Numbered from the stretch's first letter, positions 1 through 7,761 are shown. The stretch: 10,000 nucleotides of DNA from Zymomonas sp. (GCF_020216885.1 NZ_JAIWON010000031.1:1-10000), one strand, 5' to 3'. Made by a program: numbers and translations. Notes: a model not told the origin generated them from the sequence alone.

Positions 1-2332
1 CGACGATTTTATCGCTAATGGCCTGCAATTCAGCATCAGTGAAGCTTTTTTCTGCAGGTTGCAGCATAACTTCAATACCTAATGACTTTTCGTTCTCGTC
101 TATCGTTTCGCCTGTAAAGACATCAAAAATACGAGCCTCGACAATCGCATTTTTGTCAGCACCGGCGATGCTGCGCACTAAATCAGCAGCAGGAACGTCT
201 TTTGGCAGCAAAAAGGCGAAATCACGGAAAACAGGCTGTAGCATACTGGGTGCATAAAGCTGCCGCAATTGTCCTGAATTTTTGCGAAGGGGCAAGGCAT
301 CCAAGAATATTTCTGCTCCGATGACGGGCCCTTCGATATTAAATTCAGCAAGAATAGCCGGATGAATTTCACCAAAAACTGCTAAAGTATTTTTGGGTCC
401 AAGGCATAGACGGCCTGAACGCCCTGGATGGTAAACATCACCGGCGTCACCCAGCAACTGCAATTTTTCAACGGGCATACCGACTGAATCTAACATAGCA
501 GAAACAGCGGTTTTGGCATCATAAGCGTCAAAATTCTGGCTTTTGCCGTATTGCCAATCGCGGTTCATCCGCTCACCAGCAAAAATTAGCCCCAGAGTTG
601 GACGTTCAGCTTCTTGCAAATAACGACGACCGACTTCAAATAAGCGAATAGTGGACTGCCCCCGATCCCGATTACGTTTGGCAGCGATAAGTAACCCCGG
701 CAGTAAAGAAGGCCGCATCACCTTCATATCTTCGCTAATGGGGTTAGCAAGTTTCCAGAAAGCTCCTCCAAAAATATCCGCATCTTTTTCGGAGATAAAG
801 CTCCATGTAACGGCTTCATTCATACCAAAAGCAGCCGCTGCACGACGCACACGCCGTTCTGTCAACTGACCGTGGGTTGCAATCGGACGAGCCACACCAT
901 CACCGCGATCAAGAGCGGTTGAAGGTACATTATCAAGCCCTTCAATTCTCACAATATCGGCGACGATATCGGCCACGACGCTGACGTCACGACGGAAGCT
1001 TGGCACACGAACACGCCAGCCTGCATCAATCGCAAAACCCAATTGTTCAAGGATTTCTCGTTGGCGAGCTGGTGCGACATCCATAGCTGCGAGCGAAGTC
1101 ACATAGGACGGATCATAAGCAATGACCGGAACAGCTGAAGGCGCTTCGCCTAACGTGACGGCCTGTGTTGCTTTACCACCGCAAAAATCTAGCACCATAC
1201 GGGTAGCAATCTGTAAGCCTTCATTCAAAAAGGCCGGATCAACACCCCGCTCAAAACGGATACGAGCATCTGAAGCCAGTCCCAATTTCTGACCAGCCTG
1301 TGAAACAGCTGCCGGATCAAAATAGGCGCATTCGATAATAACATCTGTGGTCGAGCCTGAAACGCTACCTTTTTCAGCGCCCATAATACCCGCGATGTTT
1401 TTGATACCATGATCGTCGGCAATTACCGTGATCGAGGAATCAAGATCATAGCTTTTGCCATTCAAAGCTTCTATTTTTTCGTTATTTTGGGCTTTACGAG
1501 CTGTCAATTTACCTTTGATTGCCCCTGCATCATAAACATGAAGCGGACGCCCCAAATCAAACATGATATAATTGGTAATATCAACCAAAGCCGAAGTAGG
1601 TCTGAAACCGATAGCTCGTAACCTTCTTGCCACCCATTCAGGCGAAGGACCGTTTTGGATACCGTGAATAAGCTGACCAAAAAAGGCAGGACAACCCTCT
1701 TTATCTTCGATAGCAATTTCAGCGGGAGCTGCGTCCGTGACAGGAACCCTTGGAATGGCCAAAGGCTTTAATCGACCGATACCCGCTGTTGCCAAGTCGC
1801 GTGCTAAGCCACGGACACCCATGCAATCTTGGCGATCAGGGGTGATGGCAACATCGAAAACGGGATCATCTAATCCTGCCCATTCGACATAAGATTGACC
1901 GACGGGCGCTTCATGCGGTAAATCAAGAATACCTTCATGTTCATCACCAAGGCCGAGTTCACGGATAGAACACATCATCCCGCGGCTTTCAACGCCACGG
2001 ATAGAAGCAATCTTCAGAGTAACATCAATACCCGGAACATAGACACCTGGAGCAGCAAAAACGCCAACCAGACCAGCGCGCGCGTTAGCTGCGCCGCAAA
2101 CAACTTGTAGTGGTTCGGATTCGCCGACATCGACCGCCAAAATTTGAAGACGATCTGCCTGTGGATGGCGTTCGGCAGTGAGAATCCGTGCAATCCGAAA
2201 GGCTTCCAATCCGTCAGCGGGATTATGAACCGACTCTACTTCGTGACCGATACGAGTCAGCGTATCGGCAATTTCCTGAACAGAGGCTTCTGTTTCCAGA
2301 TGCTCTTTTAACCATGAAAGCGTGAACTTCAT
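1..2332 (-). CDS. pheT: Phenylalanine--tRNA ligase beta subunit, 3'-truncated by window edge
   Basis: Beta subunit of the cytoplasmic (alpha-beta)2 phenylalanyl-tRNA synthetase, which charges tRNA-Phe; it carries tRNA-binding and editing modules. I translated 777 codons from ATG at 2332 with no stop or frame break. An EMAP-II-like tRNA-binding domain lies at about residues 39-148 (HPQADRL near 57, VCGAANA near 79, [11 protein letters not shown] near 112). The B3/B4 editing region is about 210-390, with [15 protein letters not shown] at 251-265. The B5 domain is about 405-472 (VPSFRRDV, then RIEGLDNVP). The catalytic-like core follows, and the ferredoxin-fold anticodon-binding domain starts near 695 ([14 protein letters not shown]). 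Only about the last 20 residues should be missing, judging from the usual family length near 800. The start codon overlaps the pheS stop by ATGA, which fixes the start and implies translational coupling. Confidence 0.97.
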   Translation of the reverse strand, partial: MKFTLSWLKEHLETEASVQEIADTLTRIGHEVESVHNPADGLEAFRIARILTAERHPQADRLQILAVDVGESEPLQVVCGAANARAGLVGVFAAPGVYVPGIDVTLKIASIRGVESRGMMCSIRELGLGDEHEGILDLPHEAPVGQSYVEWAGLDDPVFDVAITPDRQDCMGVRGLARDLATAGIGRLKPLAIPRVPVTDAAPAEIAIEDKEGCPAFFGQLIHGIQNGPSPEWVARRLRAIGFRPTSALVDITNYIMFDLGRPLHVYDAGAIKGKLTARKAQNNEKIEALNGKSYDLDSSITVIADDHGIKNIAGIMGAEKGSVSGSTTDVIIECAYFDPAAVSQAGQKLGLASDARIRFERGVDPAFLNEGLQIATRMVLDFCGGKATQAVTLGEAPSAVPVIAYDPSYVTSLAAMDVAPARQREILEQLGFAIDAGWRVRVPSFRRDVSVVADIVADIVRIEGLDNVPSTALDRGDGVARPIATHGQLTERRVRRAAAAFGMNEAVTWSFISEKDADIFGGAFWKLANPISEDMKVMRPSLLPGLLIAAKRNRDRGQSTIRLFEVGRRYLQEAERPTLGLIFAGERMNRDWQYGKSQNFDAYDAKTAVSAMLDSVGMPVEKLQLLGDAGDVYHPGRSGRLCLGPKNTLAVFGEIHPAILAEFNIEGPVIGAEIFLDALPLRKNSGQLRQLYAPSMLQPVFRDFAFLLPKDVPAADLVRSIAGADKNAIVEARIFDVFTGETIDENEKSLGIEVMLQPAEKSFTDAELQAISDKIV

Positions 2333-3429
2333 GCGCCGACTCCTCCTGAAAGTGTGGGCACGTCAAGCGCGGCAAAGCCAAAGTGACGTAGCCAGCGCAA
2401 ATCGCCGTCAAAGAAAGCCCGTAAATCATCCATGCCATATTTCAGCATAGCTAAACGATCGATGCCGCAACCAAAGGCAAAACCTTGCCAGACATTGGGA
2501 TCAAGGCCACAGGCGGTAATCACATTGGGATGTACCATACCGGAGCCTAAAATTTCCATCCAGCCGTCCGGTTGTTTCCCGCCGATAATACGACGCCCTT
2601 TTTCAAGGGTGTACCCGACATCAACTTCCATAGAAGGTTCAGTGAAGGGGAAATAACTGGGACGTAAGCGGAGAACGATATCATCGCGTTCAAAATAGGC
2701 GCGAACAAAAGTTTCAAGCGTCCATTTTAAATGTCCGAGATGCACTCCCTTATCGATGACTAACCCTTCAACTTGATGGAACATCGGCGTATGAGTGGCA
2801 TCTGAATCCGAACGATAGGTGCGTCCTGGTGCAATGATGCGGATAGGAGGCTCCTGTCCCTGCATCGTTCTGATCTGAACCGGAGAGGTATGCGTCCGAA
2901 GCAACATCCGGCCTTTATCGCCTTTATCTGAAGCTCCTTCCTGAGGTTCAAAATAGAAGGTATCGTGCATAGCACGAGCCGGATGACTTTCAGGGATATT
3001 CAGGGCGCTGAAATTATGCCACTCATCTTCGATTTCGGGTCCGCTTGCCACCGCGAAACCAAGGTCAGCAAAGATTTCAGCCAGCTCATCCATAACCTGA
3101 CTAACCGGATGCAGTGATCCCTTCGGCATTTTTGGAGAAGGCAAGGAAAGATCTATGGTTTCGCTTGCGAGCTTTTCATTTAGTAAAGCTGTTTCCAAGG
3201 CCTGCTTACGATCGGCAATCCCTTGCGCCACTGCTTGTCGCAGGCTGTGGATGACAGGCCCTTTTTCTTGCCGCTCTTCCGGAGTCATCTTTCCGAGCGA
3301 TTTTAAAAGTGCCGTAACAACCCCTTGCTTACCGAGGGCATGGACGCGCACAGATTCCAAGCCGGCCAAATCCTCTGATTGAGAGATCTGGCCGATCAGA
3401 TCGGCTTTCAGATTATCTAGATCGGTCAT
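2329..3429 (-). CDS. pheS: Phenylalanine--tRNA ligase alpha subunit
   Basis: Catalytic alpha subunit of phenylalanyl-tRNA synthetase, a class II enzyme that activates phenylalanine with ATP and transfers it to tRNA-Phe in complex with PheT. With the start chosen here it has 366 residues: an N-terminal coiled-coil arm (about 1-90), then the class II core from HPVSQ near 107. Visible motifs are [10 protein letters not shown] (178-187), the motif 2 region [20 protein letters not shown] (202-221), and motif 3 in [20 protein letters not shown] (316-335). A short Lys/Asp/Gly-rich insert sits near 161-174. The frame is open to an ATG at 3453, but ATG at 3429 is preferred: GGAA lies 5-8 bases upstream of it, the residues that follow ([11 protein letters not shown]) look like the normal family start, and the 3453 ATG lacks a well-spaced ribosome site. 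Stop TGA overlaps pheT by four bases. Confidence 0.96.
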   Translation of the reverse strand: MTDLDNLKADLIGQISQSEDLAGLESVRVHALGKQGVVTALLKSLGKMTPEERQEKGPVIHSLRQAVAQGIADRKQALETALLNEKLASETIDLSLPSPKMPKGSLHPVSQVMDELAEIFADLGFAVASGPEIEDEWHNFSALNIPESHPARAMHDTFYFEPQEGASDKGDKGRMLLRTHTSPVQIRTMQGQEPPIRIIAPGRTYRSDSDATHTPMFHQVEGLVIDKGVHLGHLKWTLETFVRAYFERDDIVLRLRPSYFPFTEPSMEVDVGYTLEKGRRIIGGKQPDGWMEILGSGMVHPNVITACGLDPNVWQGFAFGCGIDRLAMLKYGMDDLRAFFDGDLRWLRHFGFAALDVPTLSGGVGA

Positions 3430-3480
3430 GCTTTCCATCATTTTTGTGACCATCGCCTGTTTAACGCGCTGTTCGTGGGA

Positions 3481-3501
3481 AGGAGATATTTAATATCACC
3501 T
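3481..3501. promoter_or_regulatory. 21-bp near-perfect palindrome at the presumed pheST start site
   Basis: On the plus strand the arms AGGAGATATT and AATATCACCT flank a central T at 3491; nine of ten arm positions pair. It lies 2 bases downstream of the predicted minus-strand -10 box, so it would cover the transcription start. This is the usual placement of a repressor operator, but I recognise no known operator consensus. As RNA it could also form a short hairpin at the extreme 5' end of the pheS transcript. Confidence 0.4.
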
Positions 3502-3502
3502 C

Positions 3503-3508
3503 ATTATA
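3503..3508 (-). promoter_or_regulatory. Candidate -10 element of pheST promoter
   Basis: The minus strand reads TATAAT, a perfect sigma-70 -10 hexamer, 73 bases upstream of the chosen pheS ATG. No good -35 match is found 16-18 bases further upstream; that stretch is A/T-rich (AAAATC at 17-base spacing) and there is no TG extension. The site is therefore weak by itself or depends on an activator. Its position after the rplT terminator supports independent transcription of pheST. Confidence 0.4.
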
Positions 3509-3580
3509 GCGTAAAAAATCCAAAAGATTTTTGCCATATTCAGCCGATATCAGACAGTAAATCATTAAATTTTTCCAGAA

Positions 3581-3615
3581 CGCATCTTCATACGGTTTGG
3601 CCGAATGAAGATGCG
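3581..3615. repeat. Inverted repeat with 11-bp perfect arms between rplT and pheS
   Basis: CGCATCTTCAT (3581-3591) is matched exactly by ATGAAGATGCG (3605-3615). Within the 13-base loop CGG and CCG can pair further across an A/A mismatch, leaving TTTGG as the apical loop. It lies just beyond the rplT terminator and upstream of the pheS -10 box. There is no clean T-run on either side; on the minus strand it is followed by TTCTGGAAAAATTT. It could be a back-up terminator, a protein-binding palindrome or a member of a dispersed repeat family; the sequence alone does not decide. Confidence 0.6.
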
Positions 3616-3630
3616 CACTGGACTGTATAA

Positions 3631-3675
3631 CAAAAGAAGGCATAGAAACGCCCTGAAGAGTGCTCCTATGCCTTT
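3631..3675 (-). terminator. Intrinsic terminator of rpmI-rplT
   Basis: Read on the minus strand, AAGGCATAG and CTATGCCTT form a 9-bp stem around a 20-base loop (arms at 3666-3674 and 3637-3645), followed by CTTTTGTTATA. It begins about 43 bases past the rplT stop. The loop is long and the T-run is interrupted, so strength is uncertain, but position and orientation fit the end of the ribosomal-protein operon. Confidence 0.65.
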
Positions 3676-3717
3676 CTCAATCACCTTAAAGAAAGCGATT
3701 ATTTAAAAGCTTAATCA

Positions 3718-4095
3718 TCAAGCTGCAACGCGTGCGCCTTCCGGTAAAGCTGATTTGACCTGAGCAATGATAGCGCCGAAAGCAGCCGATTCATTCATAG
3801 CCAGATCGGCCAAAACTTTGCGATCAAGATCAAGACCGGCTAATTTCAGACCATACATGAAAACACCATAGGTCAAGCCTTCTGCGCGGACAGCAGCGTT
3901 GATACGCTGAATCCAAAGTGCGCGGAAAGAACGCTTTTTAACCTTACGGTCGCGATAAGCATATTGACCGGCTTTTTCGACTGCCTGACGGGCAATACGA
4001 ATGGTGTTCTTCCGGCGGCCGTAGTAACCTTTGGCCTGATCCAGAATCCGATTATGTTTTGCCCGCGTGGTGGTACCGCGTTTTACACGTGCCAT
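3718..4095 (-). CDS. rplT: 50S ribosomal protein L20
   Basis: L20 is a basic protein that binds 23S rRNA early in large-subunit assembly. The 125-residue product begins [20 protein letters not shown] and continues with the Lys/Arg-rich helix typical of L20 ([22 protein letters not shown] near residues 21-42, then [20 protein letters not shown] near 48-67) and the globular part with [27 protein letters not shown] near 73-99. It is a few residues longer than the usual 117-119 because of an Ala/Val-ending tail. The site GGGAGG stands 8 bases before the ATG. It follows rpmI by 14 bases, so the two form one operon, ended by the terminator at 3631-3675. In other bacteria L20 represses its own operon by binding the leader; whether it does here is untested. 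Confidence 0.98.
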   Translation of the reverse strand: MARVKRGTTTRAKHNRILDQAKGYYGRRKNTIRIARQAVEKAGQYAYRDRKVKKRSFRALWIQRINAAVRAEGLTYGVFMYGLKLAGLDLDRKVLADLAMNESAAFGAIIAQVKSALPEGARVAA

Positions 4096-4109
4096 CTAAT
4101 CAGCCTCCC

Positions 4110-4313
4110 TTAGTTTAAACCGTATGGTGCCCACGCCTTGATGGTGCGGTTTTCAGTTGATGAAACTACATCGGTACGGCGGTGCTGACGGATGTATTTG
4201 GCGTTATGGCTGATAAGGCGATGGCGCTTACCGGCGACACCATGTTTTACTTTGCCATTGGCGGTGAATTTGAACCGCTTTTTGACCCCACTTTTGGTCT
4301 TTAACTTGGGCAT
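4110..4313 (-). CDS. rpmI: 50S ribosomal protein L35
   Basis: L35 is a small basic protein of the large ribosomal subunit. The 67-residue product starts MPKLKTKSGVKKRFKFTANG and carries the family core VKHGVAGKRHRLISHNAKYIR (about residues 23-43) with a short C-terminal segment ending AWAPYGLN. Length fits the family (about 65). A clear AGGAGA ribosome site precedes the ATG by 7 bases. It is the first gene of the rpmI-rplT operon. The translation factor gene infC, which often precedes this pair in gamma-proteobacteria and Firmicutes, is absent here; a phosphatase gene lies upstream and a dedicated promoter sits in between. Confidence 0.98.
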   Translation of the reverse strand: MPKLKTKSGVKKRFKFTANGKVKHGVAGKRHRLISHNAKYIRQHRRTDVVSSTENRTIKAWAPYGLN

Positions 4314-4396
4314 TTTCGTCTCCTTGATTTTGACGATCGACCACCGCCACGGCAGCCCACAAAAAGCCGGGCAGTGTAGAGCAGATCGTGGAAGAA
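4314..4396 (-). promoter_or_regulatory. Foldable 5' leader of rpmI-rplT
   Basis: From the predicted start near 4396 to the rpmI ATG the transcript has about 83 leader bases. ACGATC and GATCGT (plus-strand 4384-4389 and 4333-4338) can close a long stem. Inside it GCCC/GGGC (4369-4372 with 4355-4358) can pair, and overlapping CGGC/GCCG pairings offer alternatives. L20 is known to autoregulate through leader structures in E. coli and Bacillus subtilis, so a similar role is plausible. I see no exact match to those known leaders. Confidence 0.4.
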
Positions 4397-4402
4397 AGGC
4401 GG

Positions 4403-4431
4403 TTTATAAAGAGGGTATCCCTATTTGACAA
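4403..4431 (-). promoter_or_regulatory. Sigma-70-type promoter of rpmI-rplT
   Basis: On the minus strand TTGTCA (4431-4426) and TATAAA (4408-4403) are separated by exactly 17 bases. Each hexamer differs from consensus at one position. Predicted start is near 4396, about 83 bases before rpmI. This is the best promoter in the window and explains high expression of the ribosomal genes independently of the upstream phosphatase gene. Confidence 0.75.
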
Positions 4432-4458
4432 GCCGCTCTTTCTTAAACTTACAAAGGC

Positions 4459-5238
4459 TTATAATTCCATGGCAGACAATGCCGGTTCGATCAAGTGATG
4501 ATCGCCTGCAGCAATGACTTCGCCAACGCTGTTTTTATTGAGTGGACGGTTCTGCCAATCACGCATGATACCCCCTGCCCCTTCGACAATAGGTACAAGG
4601 GCAGCAAAATCGTAAAATTTTAGTCCTTGTTCGACCACAAGATCGCAGTGACCAAGAGAAAGAAGACCATAATTGTAACAGTCCCCACCCAATAAGGTAT
4701 CCCGACACTTTAGGCGGATTTTGTCAAAATGGGCTTCACCTTCTTTTTCAAACAGCCAAGGCGAGGTTGTCGCTAACAGCGCATGATCAAGAGAAGAGCA
4801 AGACCGCGTATGAATAATTTCTCCATTAAAACGGGTAGGTAAATCTTTAACTCCGACCCAACGTTCTTGATGGATAGGCTGGTTAATGATTCCAAGAACA
4901 GGTTGGCCATCTTCAACCAGAGCAATCAATGTTCCGAAGCTCGCCCGTCCACCGATAAAAGCTCGTGTGCCATCTATTGGATCCAAGACCCAAAGGCGGC
5001 GTGCATCAGGACGGGATATACCCATTTCTTCACCAAAAATGCCGTCTTCTGGCCGTTCTTGTTCAAGAATAGCCCGCATAGCCTCTTCGGCACCACGATC
5101 GGCTTTTGTCACCGGTGAATGATCAGCTTTGAGGTCAATCGTTAACGGTGCACGAAAGAAAGGCCGGATAATATTTGCGGCAACATCAGCTAGCCGATGA
5201 GCAAGACGAATATCATCTTCATAAGCGCTTCGGGACAT
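4459..5238 (-). CDS. hisN: Inositol monophosphatase-family phosphatase, probably histidinol-phosphatase
   Basis: A metal-dependent phosphatase of the inositol monophosphatase fold, 259 residues, cytoplasmic with no signal peptide. The family metal-site motifs are all present: PVTKAD (42-47), GEE (69-71), the signature WVLDPIDGTRAFIGG (83-97) with Asp86 and Asp89, and YDFAALVPIVEGAGG (209-223) with Asp210. The pattern LDPIDGTRAFIGG with a short middle region resembles the HisN type, which hydrolyses L-histidinol phosphate in histidine synthesis, more than inositol monophosphatase or CysQ, but substrate cannot be proved from motifs. It lies 44 bases downstream of prs, whose product PRPP is the first precursor of histidine. 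GGAGA precedes the ATG by 7 bases. A prs terminator sits in that gap, so expression may depend on read-through or a promoter inside prs. No convincing terminator follows it. Confidence 0.8.
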   Translation of the reverse strand: MSRSAYEDDIRLAHRLADVAANIIRPFFRAPLTIDLKADHSPVTKADRGAEEAMRAILEQERPEDGIFGEEMGISRPDARRLWVLDPIDGTRAFIGGRASFGTLIALVEDGQPVLGIINQPIHQERWVGVKDLPTRFNGEIIHTRSCSSLDHALLATTSPWLFEKEGEAHFDKIRLKCRDTLLGGDCYNYGLLSLGHCDLVVEQGLKFYDFAALVPIVEGAGGIMRDWQNRPLNKNSVGEVIAAGDHHLIEPALSAMEL

Positions 5239-5253
5239 GATTATCTCCGAAAT

Positions 5254-5279
5254 AGAAAAAGCCTGCTTGCGCAGGCTTT
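5254..5279 (-). terminator. Strong intrinsic terminator after prs
   Basis: The minus strand reads AAAGCCTGC, loop GCAA, GCAGGCTTT, then more T: a perfect 9-bp stem (arms 5271-5279 and 5258-5266) with a GNRA tetraloop and a run of five T. It begins 4 bases past the prs stop and ends just before the ribosome site of the downstream phosphatase gene. Confidence 0.85.
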
Positions 5280-5282
5280 ACT

Positions 5283-6218
5283 TCAGTCAAACAATGAAGA
5301 AACCGAAGTTTCATCAGCGATACGCCGAATAGCCTCGGCCAATAAAGGCGCTAAGGATAATTGGCGAATTTTGGCGCATTGCTCAACTTCTGGTCGCATT
5401 CCGATGGAATCGGTTACAACCAGTTCCTGAAGTGACGATTTTTCAACTCTGGCAACAGCGGCACCAGAAAGAACGCCATGGGTCACATAAGCAATAACGC
5501 CTTCAGCCCCTGCATTCAAAAGAGCTTCAGCCGCATTGCACAAAGTCCCAGCAGAATCGACGATATCATCGATTAGAATACAGAAACGACCCGAGACGTC
5601 GCCAATAATATTCATAACTTCTGATTCGCCCGGACGTTCACGCCGTTTATCGACAATGGCCAAAGGTGCATTATCAAGACGCTTTGCCAGAGCTCTCGCA
5701 CGAACAACACCGCCAACATCAGGTGAAACAACCGTCAGTTTTTTATCGGGGAAGCGCGCAAGGATGTCTGCTGACATCACGGGAGCAGCATAGAGATTGT
5801 CAGTCGGGATATCAAAAAATCCCTGTATCTGACCCGCATGGAGGTCAACCGACAGGACACGGCTTGCACCGGCGACTGTGATAAGGTTGGCAACCAGCTT
5901 TGCCGAAATCGGCGTACGAGGCCCTGGTTTACGGTCTTGTCTAGCATAGCCGAAATACGGAATGACAGCCGTAATACGACGAGCAGAAGCCCGTTTCAGA
6001 GCATCGATGCAAATCAACAGCTCCATCAGATTATCATTTGTAGGCCAGCAAGTTGACTGGATAACAAAGACATCCTGTCCGCGGACATTTTCGCGGATTT
6101 CAACAAAAATTTCTTCATCTGCAAAGCGACGCACGGACGCTTTAGTCAGATCAATTTCAAGATAGTCGGCAATAGCCTGACTAATCGGCAAATTAGAATT
6201 ACCGGCAAGCAGCTTCAT
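5283..6218 (-). CDS. prs: Ribose-phosphate pyrophosphokinase (PRPP synthetase)
   Basis: Makes 5-phosphoribosyl 1-pyrophosphate from ribose 5-phosphate and ATP in the cytosol, feeding purine, pyrimidine, NAD, histidine and tryptophan synthesis. The 311 residues are near the usual bacterial length (about 315). The ATP-site loop [20 protein letters not shown] lies at 32-51, FGYARQDRK at 89-97, the metal-binding signature [12 protein letters not shown] at 124-135, [15 protein letters not shown] at 167-181, the conserved KRRERPGE at 191-198, and the ribose-phosphate-binding loop [12 protein letters not shown] at 215-226. The start is supported by GAGGGA just upstream. A perfect terminator follows the stop within 4 bases. 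Upstream is a DUF2093 gene separated by about 194 bases containing a possible promoter. Confidence 0.97.
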   Translation of the reverse strand: MKLLAGNSNLPISQAIADYLEIDLTKASVRRFADEEIFVEIRENVRGQDVFVIQSTCWPTNDNLMELLICIDALKRASARRITAVIPYFGYARQDRKPGPRTPISAKLVANLITVAGASRVLSVDLHAGQIQGFFDIPTDNLYAAPVMSADILARFPDKKLTVVSPDVGGVVRARALAKRLDNAPLAIVDKRRERPGESEVMNIIGDVSGRFCILIDDIVDSAGTLCNAAEALLNAGAEGVIAYVTHGVLSGAAVARVEKSSLQELVVTDSIGMRPEVEQCAKIRQLSLAPLLAEAIRRIADETSVSSLFD

Positions 6219-6308
6219 GGATCCCTCACGCGAGTAACCGGAAAGATGCGTGTCCCTTAGACATTTTATGCCGAAATGGAAACCTTATGCTGAAAATAAG
6301 AACCAAAA

Positions 6309-6338
6309 ATTATCATTTTAACGGTATCAGGTTCCCAA
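6309..6338 (-). promoter_or_regulatory. Possible prs promoter
   Basis: On the minus strand TTGGGA (6338-6333) and GATAAT (6314-6309) are 18 bases apart, about 90 bases before the prs ATG. The match is moderate and A/T-rich surroundings make chance matches likely, so this is a candidate only. Confidence 0.3.
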
Positions 6339-6376
6339 ATATCACGACAACGCGCCTTCAATCCCTATAAAATTCT

Positions 6377-6412
6377 AAAAAATGCAAGACCCTATTTCCT
6401 CCGAGAAAATAG
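6377..6412 (-). terminator. Possible terminator after the DUF2093 gene
   Basis: Immediately after the TAG stop the minus strand can form CTATTTTCT/GGAAATAG-type pairing (6392-6412, nine pairs including one G-T, loop CGG). A run of six T follows at 6382-6377, about nine bases beyond the stem. The stem is A/T-rich and the T-run is displaced, so it is weaker than the prs terminator. Confidence 0.35.
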
Positions 6413-6643
6413 CTATGCGTTATCTTTTTTAGATTCCTGCTCACGAGAATAGGCTATTTCTGCTTCGTAAGCAGACGCATAGGGTTCCTGCTTTTCAACA
6501 CTCCAATAATGAAGGGAATCAAGGTCAATCGCTTTCCCAGAAATTGCGCAAATTACGTGGTTTCCTCGTGAGAGAAGGCGAAAATGGCCATCAAGATATT
6601 CAATTTTAGCCGGTTGGTCTTTTTTAAAACCAGGTATCAACAT
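6413..6643 (-). CDS. DUF2093-family small protein
   Basis: A 76-residue cytoplasmic-looking protein of unknown function. Its layout fits the alphaproteobacterial DUF2093 family as I remember it: AKIEYLDGHFRLLSRGNHVI (12-31), then CAISGKAIDLDSLHYWSVEKQEPYASA (32-58), and a charged tail ending in ESKKDNA. The single Cys32 precedes a Gly-containing turn; a lone cysteine makes an independent zinc site unlikely. No signal peptide or membrane segment is seen. The start ATG at 6643 has only a weak upstream GGA. It is codirectional with prs but separated by about 194 bases with a possible terminator and promoter, so a shared operon is not assured. Family assignment is from recalled motif pattern, not a search. 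Confidence 0.8.
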   Translation of the reverse strand: MLIPGFKKDQPAKIEYLDGHFRLLSRGNHVICAISGKAIDLDSLHYWSVEKQEPYASAYEAEIAYSREQESKKDNA

Positions 6644-6790
6644 CGATTTTTGTCCAATTAGATCGGTCAGTTAGGATGCTATAACGCAAGAATGACCTAT
6701 CCTACCATGAGAAAATATTTCAGCGGCCTATTATGCTTAAATGCAAGATCACATTCCTGAATCTTAATAGGATTACAATTTAAAGAGTCC

Positions 6791-7369
6791 TTATTGAACT
6801 CGTCTCATTTTTATTGCTGATTGCTTATCGATATTAGCCACAAAAGAGCCAAAAGTAGCTTTCCTCAATCGAACAACCGAGCCAACATGGGGCTCATTGG
6901 GAACAGTTTGGTCATCTATTTGCCGCCAACGAGCACCATTTGAAAAACCGATAATCCAGTGACCTTCGCCATCTTGGTTAACAAAGCTGGCTTTATCTGT
7001 GATTTCGTGAATCACATCATCCGTGGCCTGATCTTTTTTTGTCGAGTGAGAAGATGTATTTTCTTTTTTGGGTAAAGCTAAAACAGGTGGTGCAAAGCCA
7101 AAGCTCTGCTTTTGTCGAGCAATAATCGCTTCTCTATCAACGACCAAAATATCGTGATGTGTATTCGCATCATCTAATGCTTTTATATTTTCATCGAAAC
7201 AATGCAGCCTTGAAGGCTCGTCATTAAGAGAACGACAAGCCAATAATTTGCCGAATAAAGGACTATCTTTAAAGTTATTTTGATTCTTCGCAGCCTTTGC
7301 AGGTAACAAAGTAACTGCCATGCTAAAGCACAAAAACATTCCCATTTTTTTAGACAAAAAACTTTTCAT
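6791..7369 (-). CDS. Exported protein of unknown function, 192 residues
   Basis: Function not recognised. A classical signal peptide is visible: basic start MKSFLSKK, hydrophobic core GMFLCFSMAVTLL and a likely cut after AKA at residue 26, so the mature protein should be periplasmic. The mature part has a small N-terminal unit with LLACRSLNDEPSRLHCFDENIKAL (42-65), where Cys45 and Cys57 could form a disulfide. Then come VVDREAIIARQKQSFGF (76-92), a Lys/Ser/Thr linker (about 101-116), and a beta-rich C-terminal unit with GHWIIGFSNGARWRQIDD (136-153) and GSVVRLRKATFGSFVANIDKQSAIKMRRV (163-191). This layout resembles uncharacterised sphingomonad and caulobacter proteins as I recall them. GGAG stands 11-14 bases before the ATG. 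It is divergent from the TonB receptor across a 506-base gap; shared regulation is possible but not shown. Confidence 0.8.
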   Translation of the reverse strand: MKSFLSKKMGMFLCFSMAVTLLPAKAAKNQNNFKDSPLFGKLLACRSLNDEPSRLHCFDENIKALDDANTHHDILVVDREAIIARQKQSFGFAPPVLALPKKENTSSHSTKKDQATDDVIHEITDKASFVNQDGEGHWIIGFSNGARWRQIDDQTVPNEPHVGSVVRLRKATFGSFVANIDKQSAIKMRRVQ

Positions 7370-7440
7370 ATGATTTTGCAGCTCCAGCCAATAGCCTCAT
7401 GGCTAAATAGATAAATACTTTTATCGTATAAAATAAATTA

Positions 7441-7620
7441 TTTTATATGTTTTTTAACAAAAATTAAACTTTATTTTTAATAAAATTATACCACATTTTT
7501 AACATTTAATGTTATTAATTAATTTTTTTATTTTTAAAAATTATTATTTAATTTTAAATTAAATGTTTTTAATCTATTAAAATGAAAAATAATATCATTA
7601 CGTTAACAACAAAAATTAAA
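7441..7620. other. Extremely AT-rich intergenic core
   Basis: Only 16 of 180 bases are G or C (about 9 percent), far below the flanking genes. It is made of A- and T-tracts and near-palindromes such as ATTTAATTTTAAATTAAAT. Such DNA is expected to be curved or easily melted and may bind nucleoid proteins or carry UP-like elements for both divergent genes. It contains no readable gene. Confidence 0.75.
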
Positions 7621-7716
7621 TTTACGTATTAAAACTTACATCAAGCTACCATGTTGCAATTTTGTTACATTTTTTTGGGTAATGAATGGTAAACATAAAT
7701 TTCTTTATTTCGACGA

Positions 7717-7745
7717 TTGCAGAAACATAAAAAATATTATTATCT
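7717..7745 (+). promoter_or_regulatory. Weak promoter candidate for the TonB receptor
   Basis: TTGCAG (7717-7722) and TTATCT (7740-7745) are 17 bases apart. If used, transcription would start near 7752 and include both leader stem-loops and the small leader ORF. Neither hexamer is strong and AT-rich DNA gives many chance hits. Confidence 0.25.
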
Positions 7746-7761
7746 GTGTTGAGTAGGAAAA

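Larger units (their letters stand above)
3430..3717. other. Intergenic region between rplT and pheS
   Basis: This stretch of just under 300 bases contains, in minus-strand order, the rplT terminator, a strong inverted repeat, a TATAAT box and a palindrome at the presumed pheS start site. I found no tRNA or convincing small gene. A 60-codon minus-strand frame (3643-3461) begins inside the terminator stem and runs through the promoter, so I treat it as chance. Confidence 0.7.

Noticed and set aside
3430..3453. Upstream ATG at 3453 as pheS start (eight more residues)
   Set aside because: No well-spaced ribosome site; the ATG at 3429 has GGAA at good distance and gives a normal N-terminus.
3461..3643. 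60-codon minus-strand reading frame between rplT and pheS
   Set aside because: It starts inside the rplT terminator stem, runs through the hairpin and promoter elements, has no good ribosome site and shows no family-like motif.
4431..4458. AAGCC/GGCTT pairing just after the hisN-like gene as a terminator
   Set aside because: Only five pairs with a long loop, no following T-run, and it overlaps the rpmI -35 element.
7486..7495. DnaA-box-like TTATACCACA in the AT-rich region, hinting at an origin
   Set aside because: It has an extra base compared with TTATCCACA, no further boxes were found nearby, and the gene context is not that of an origin.
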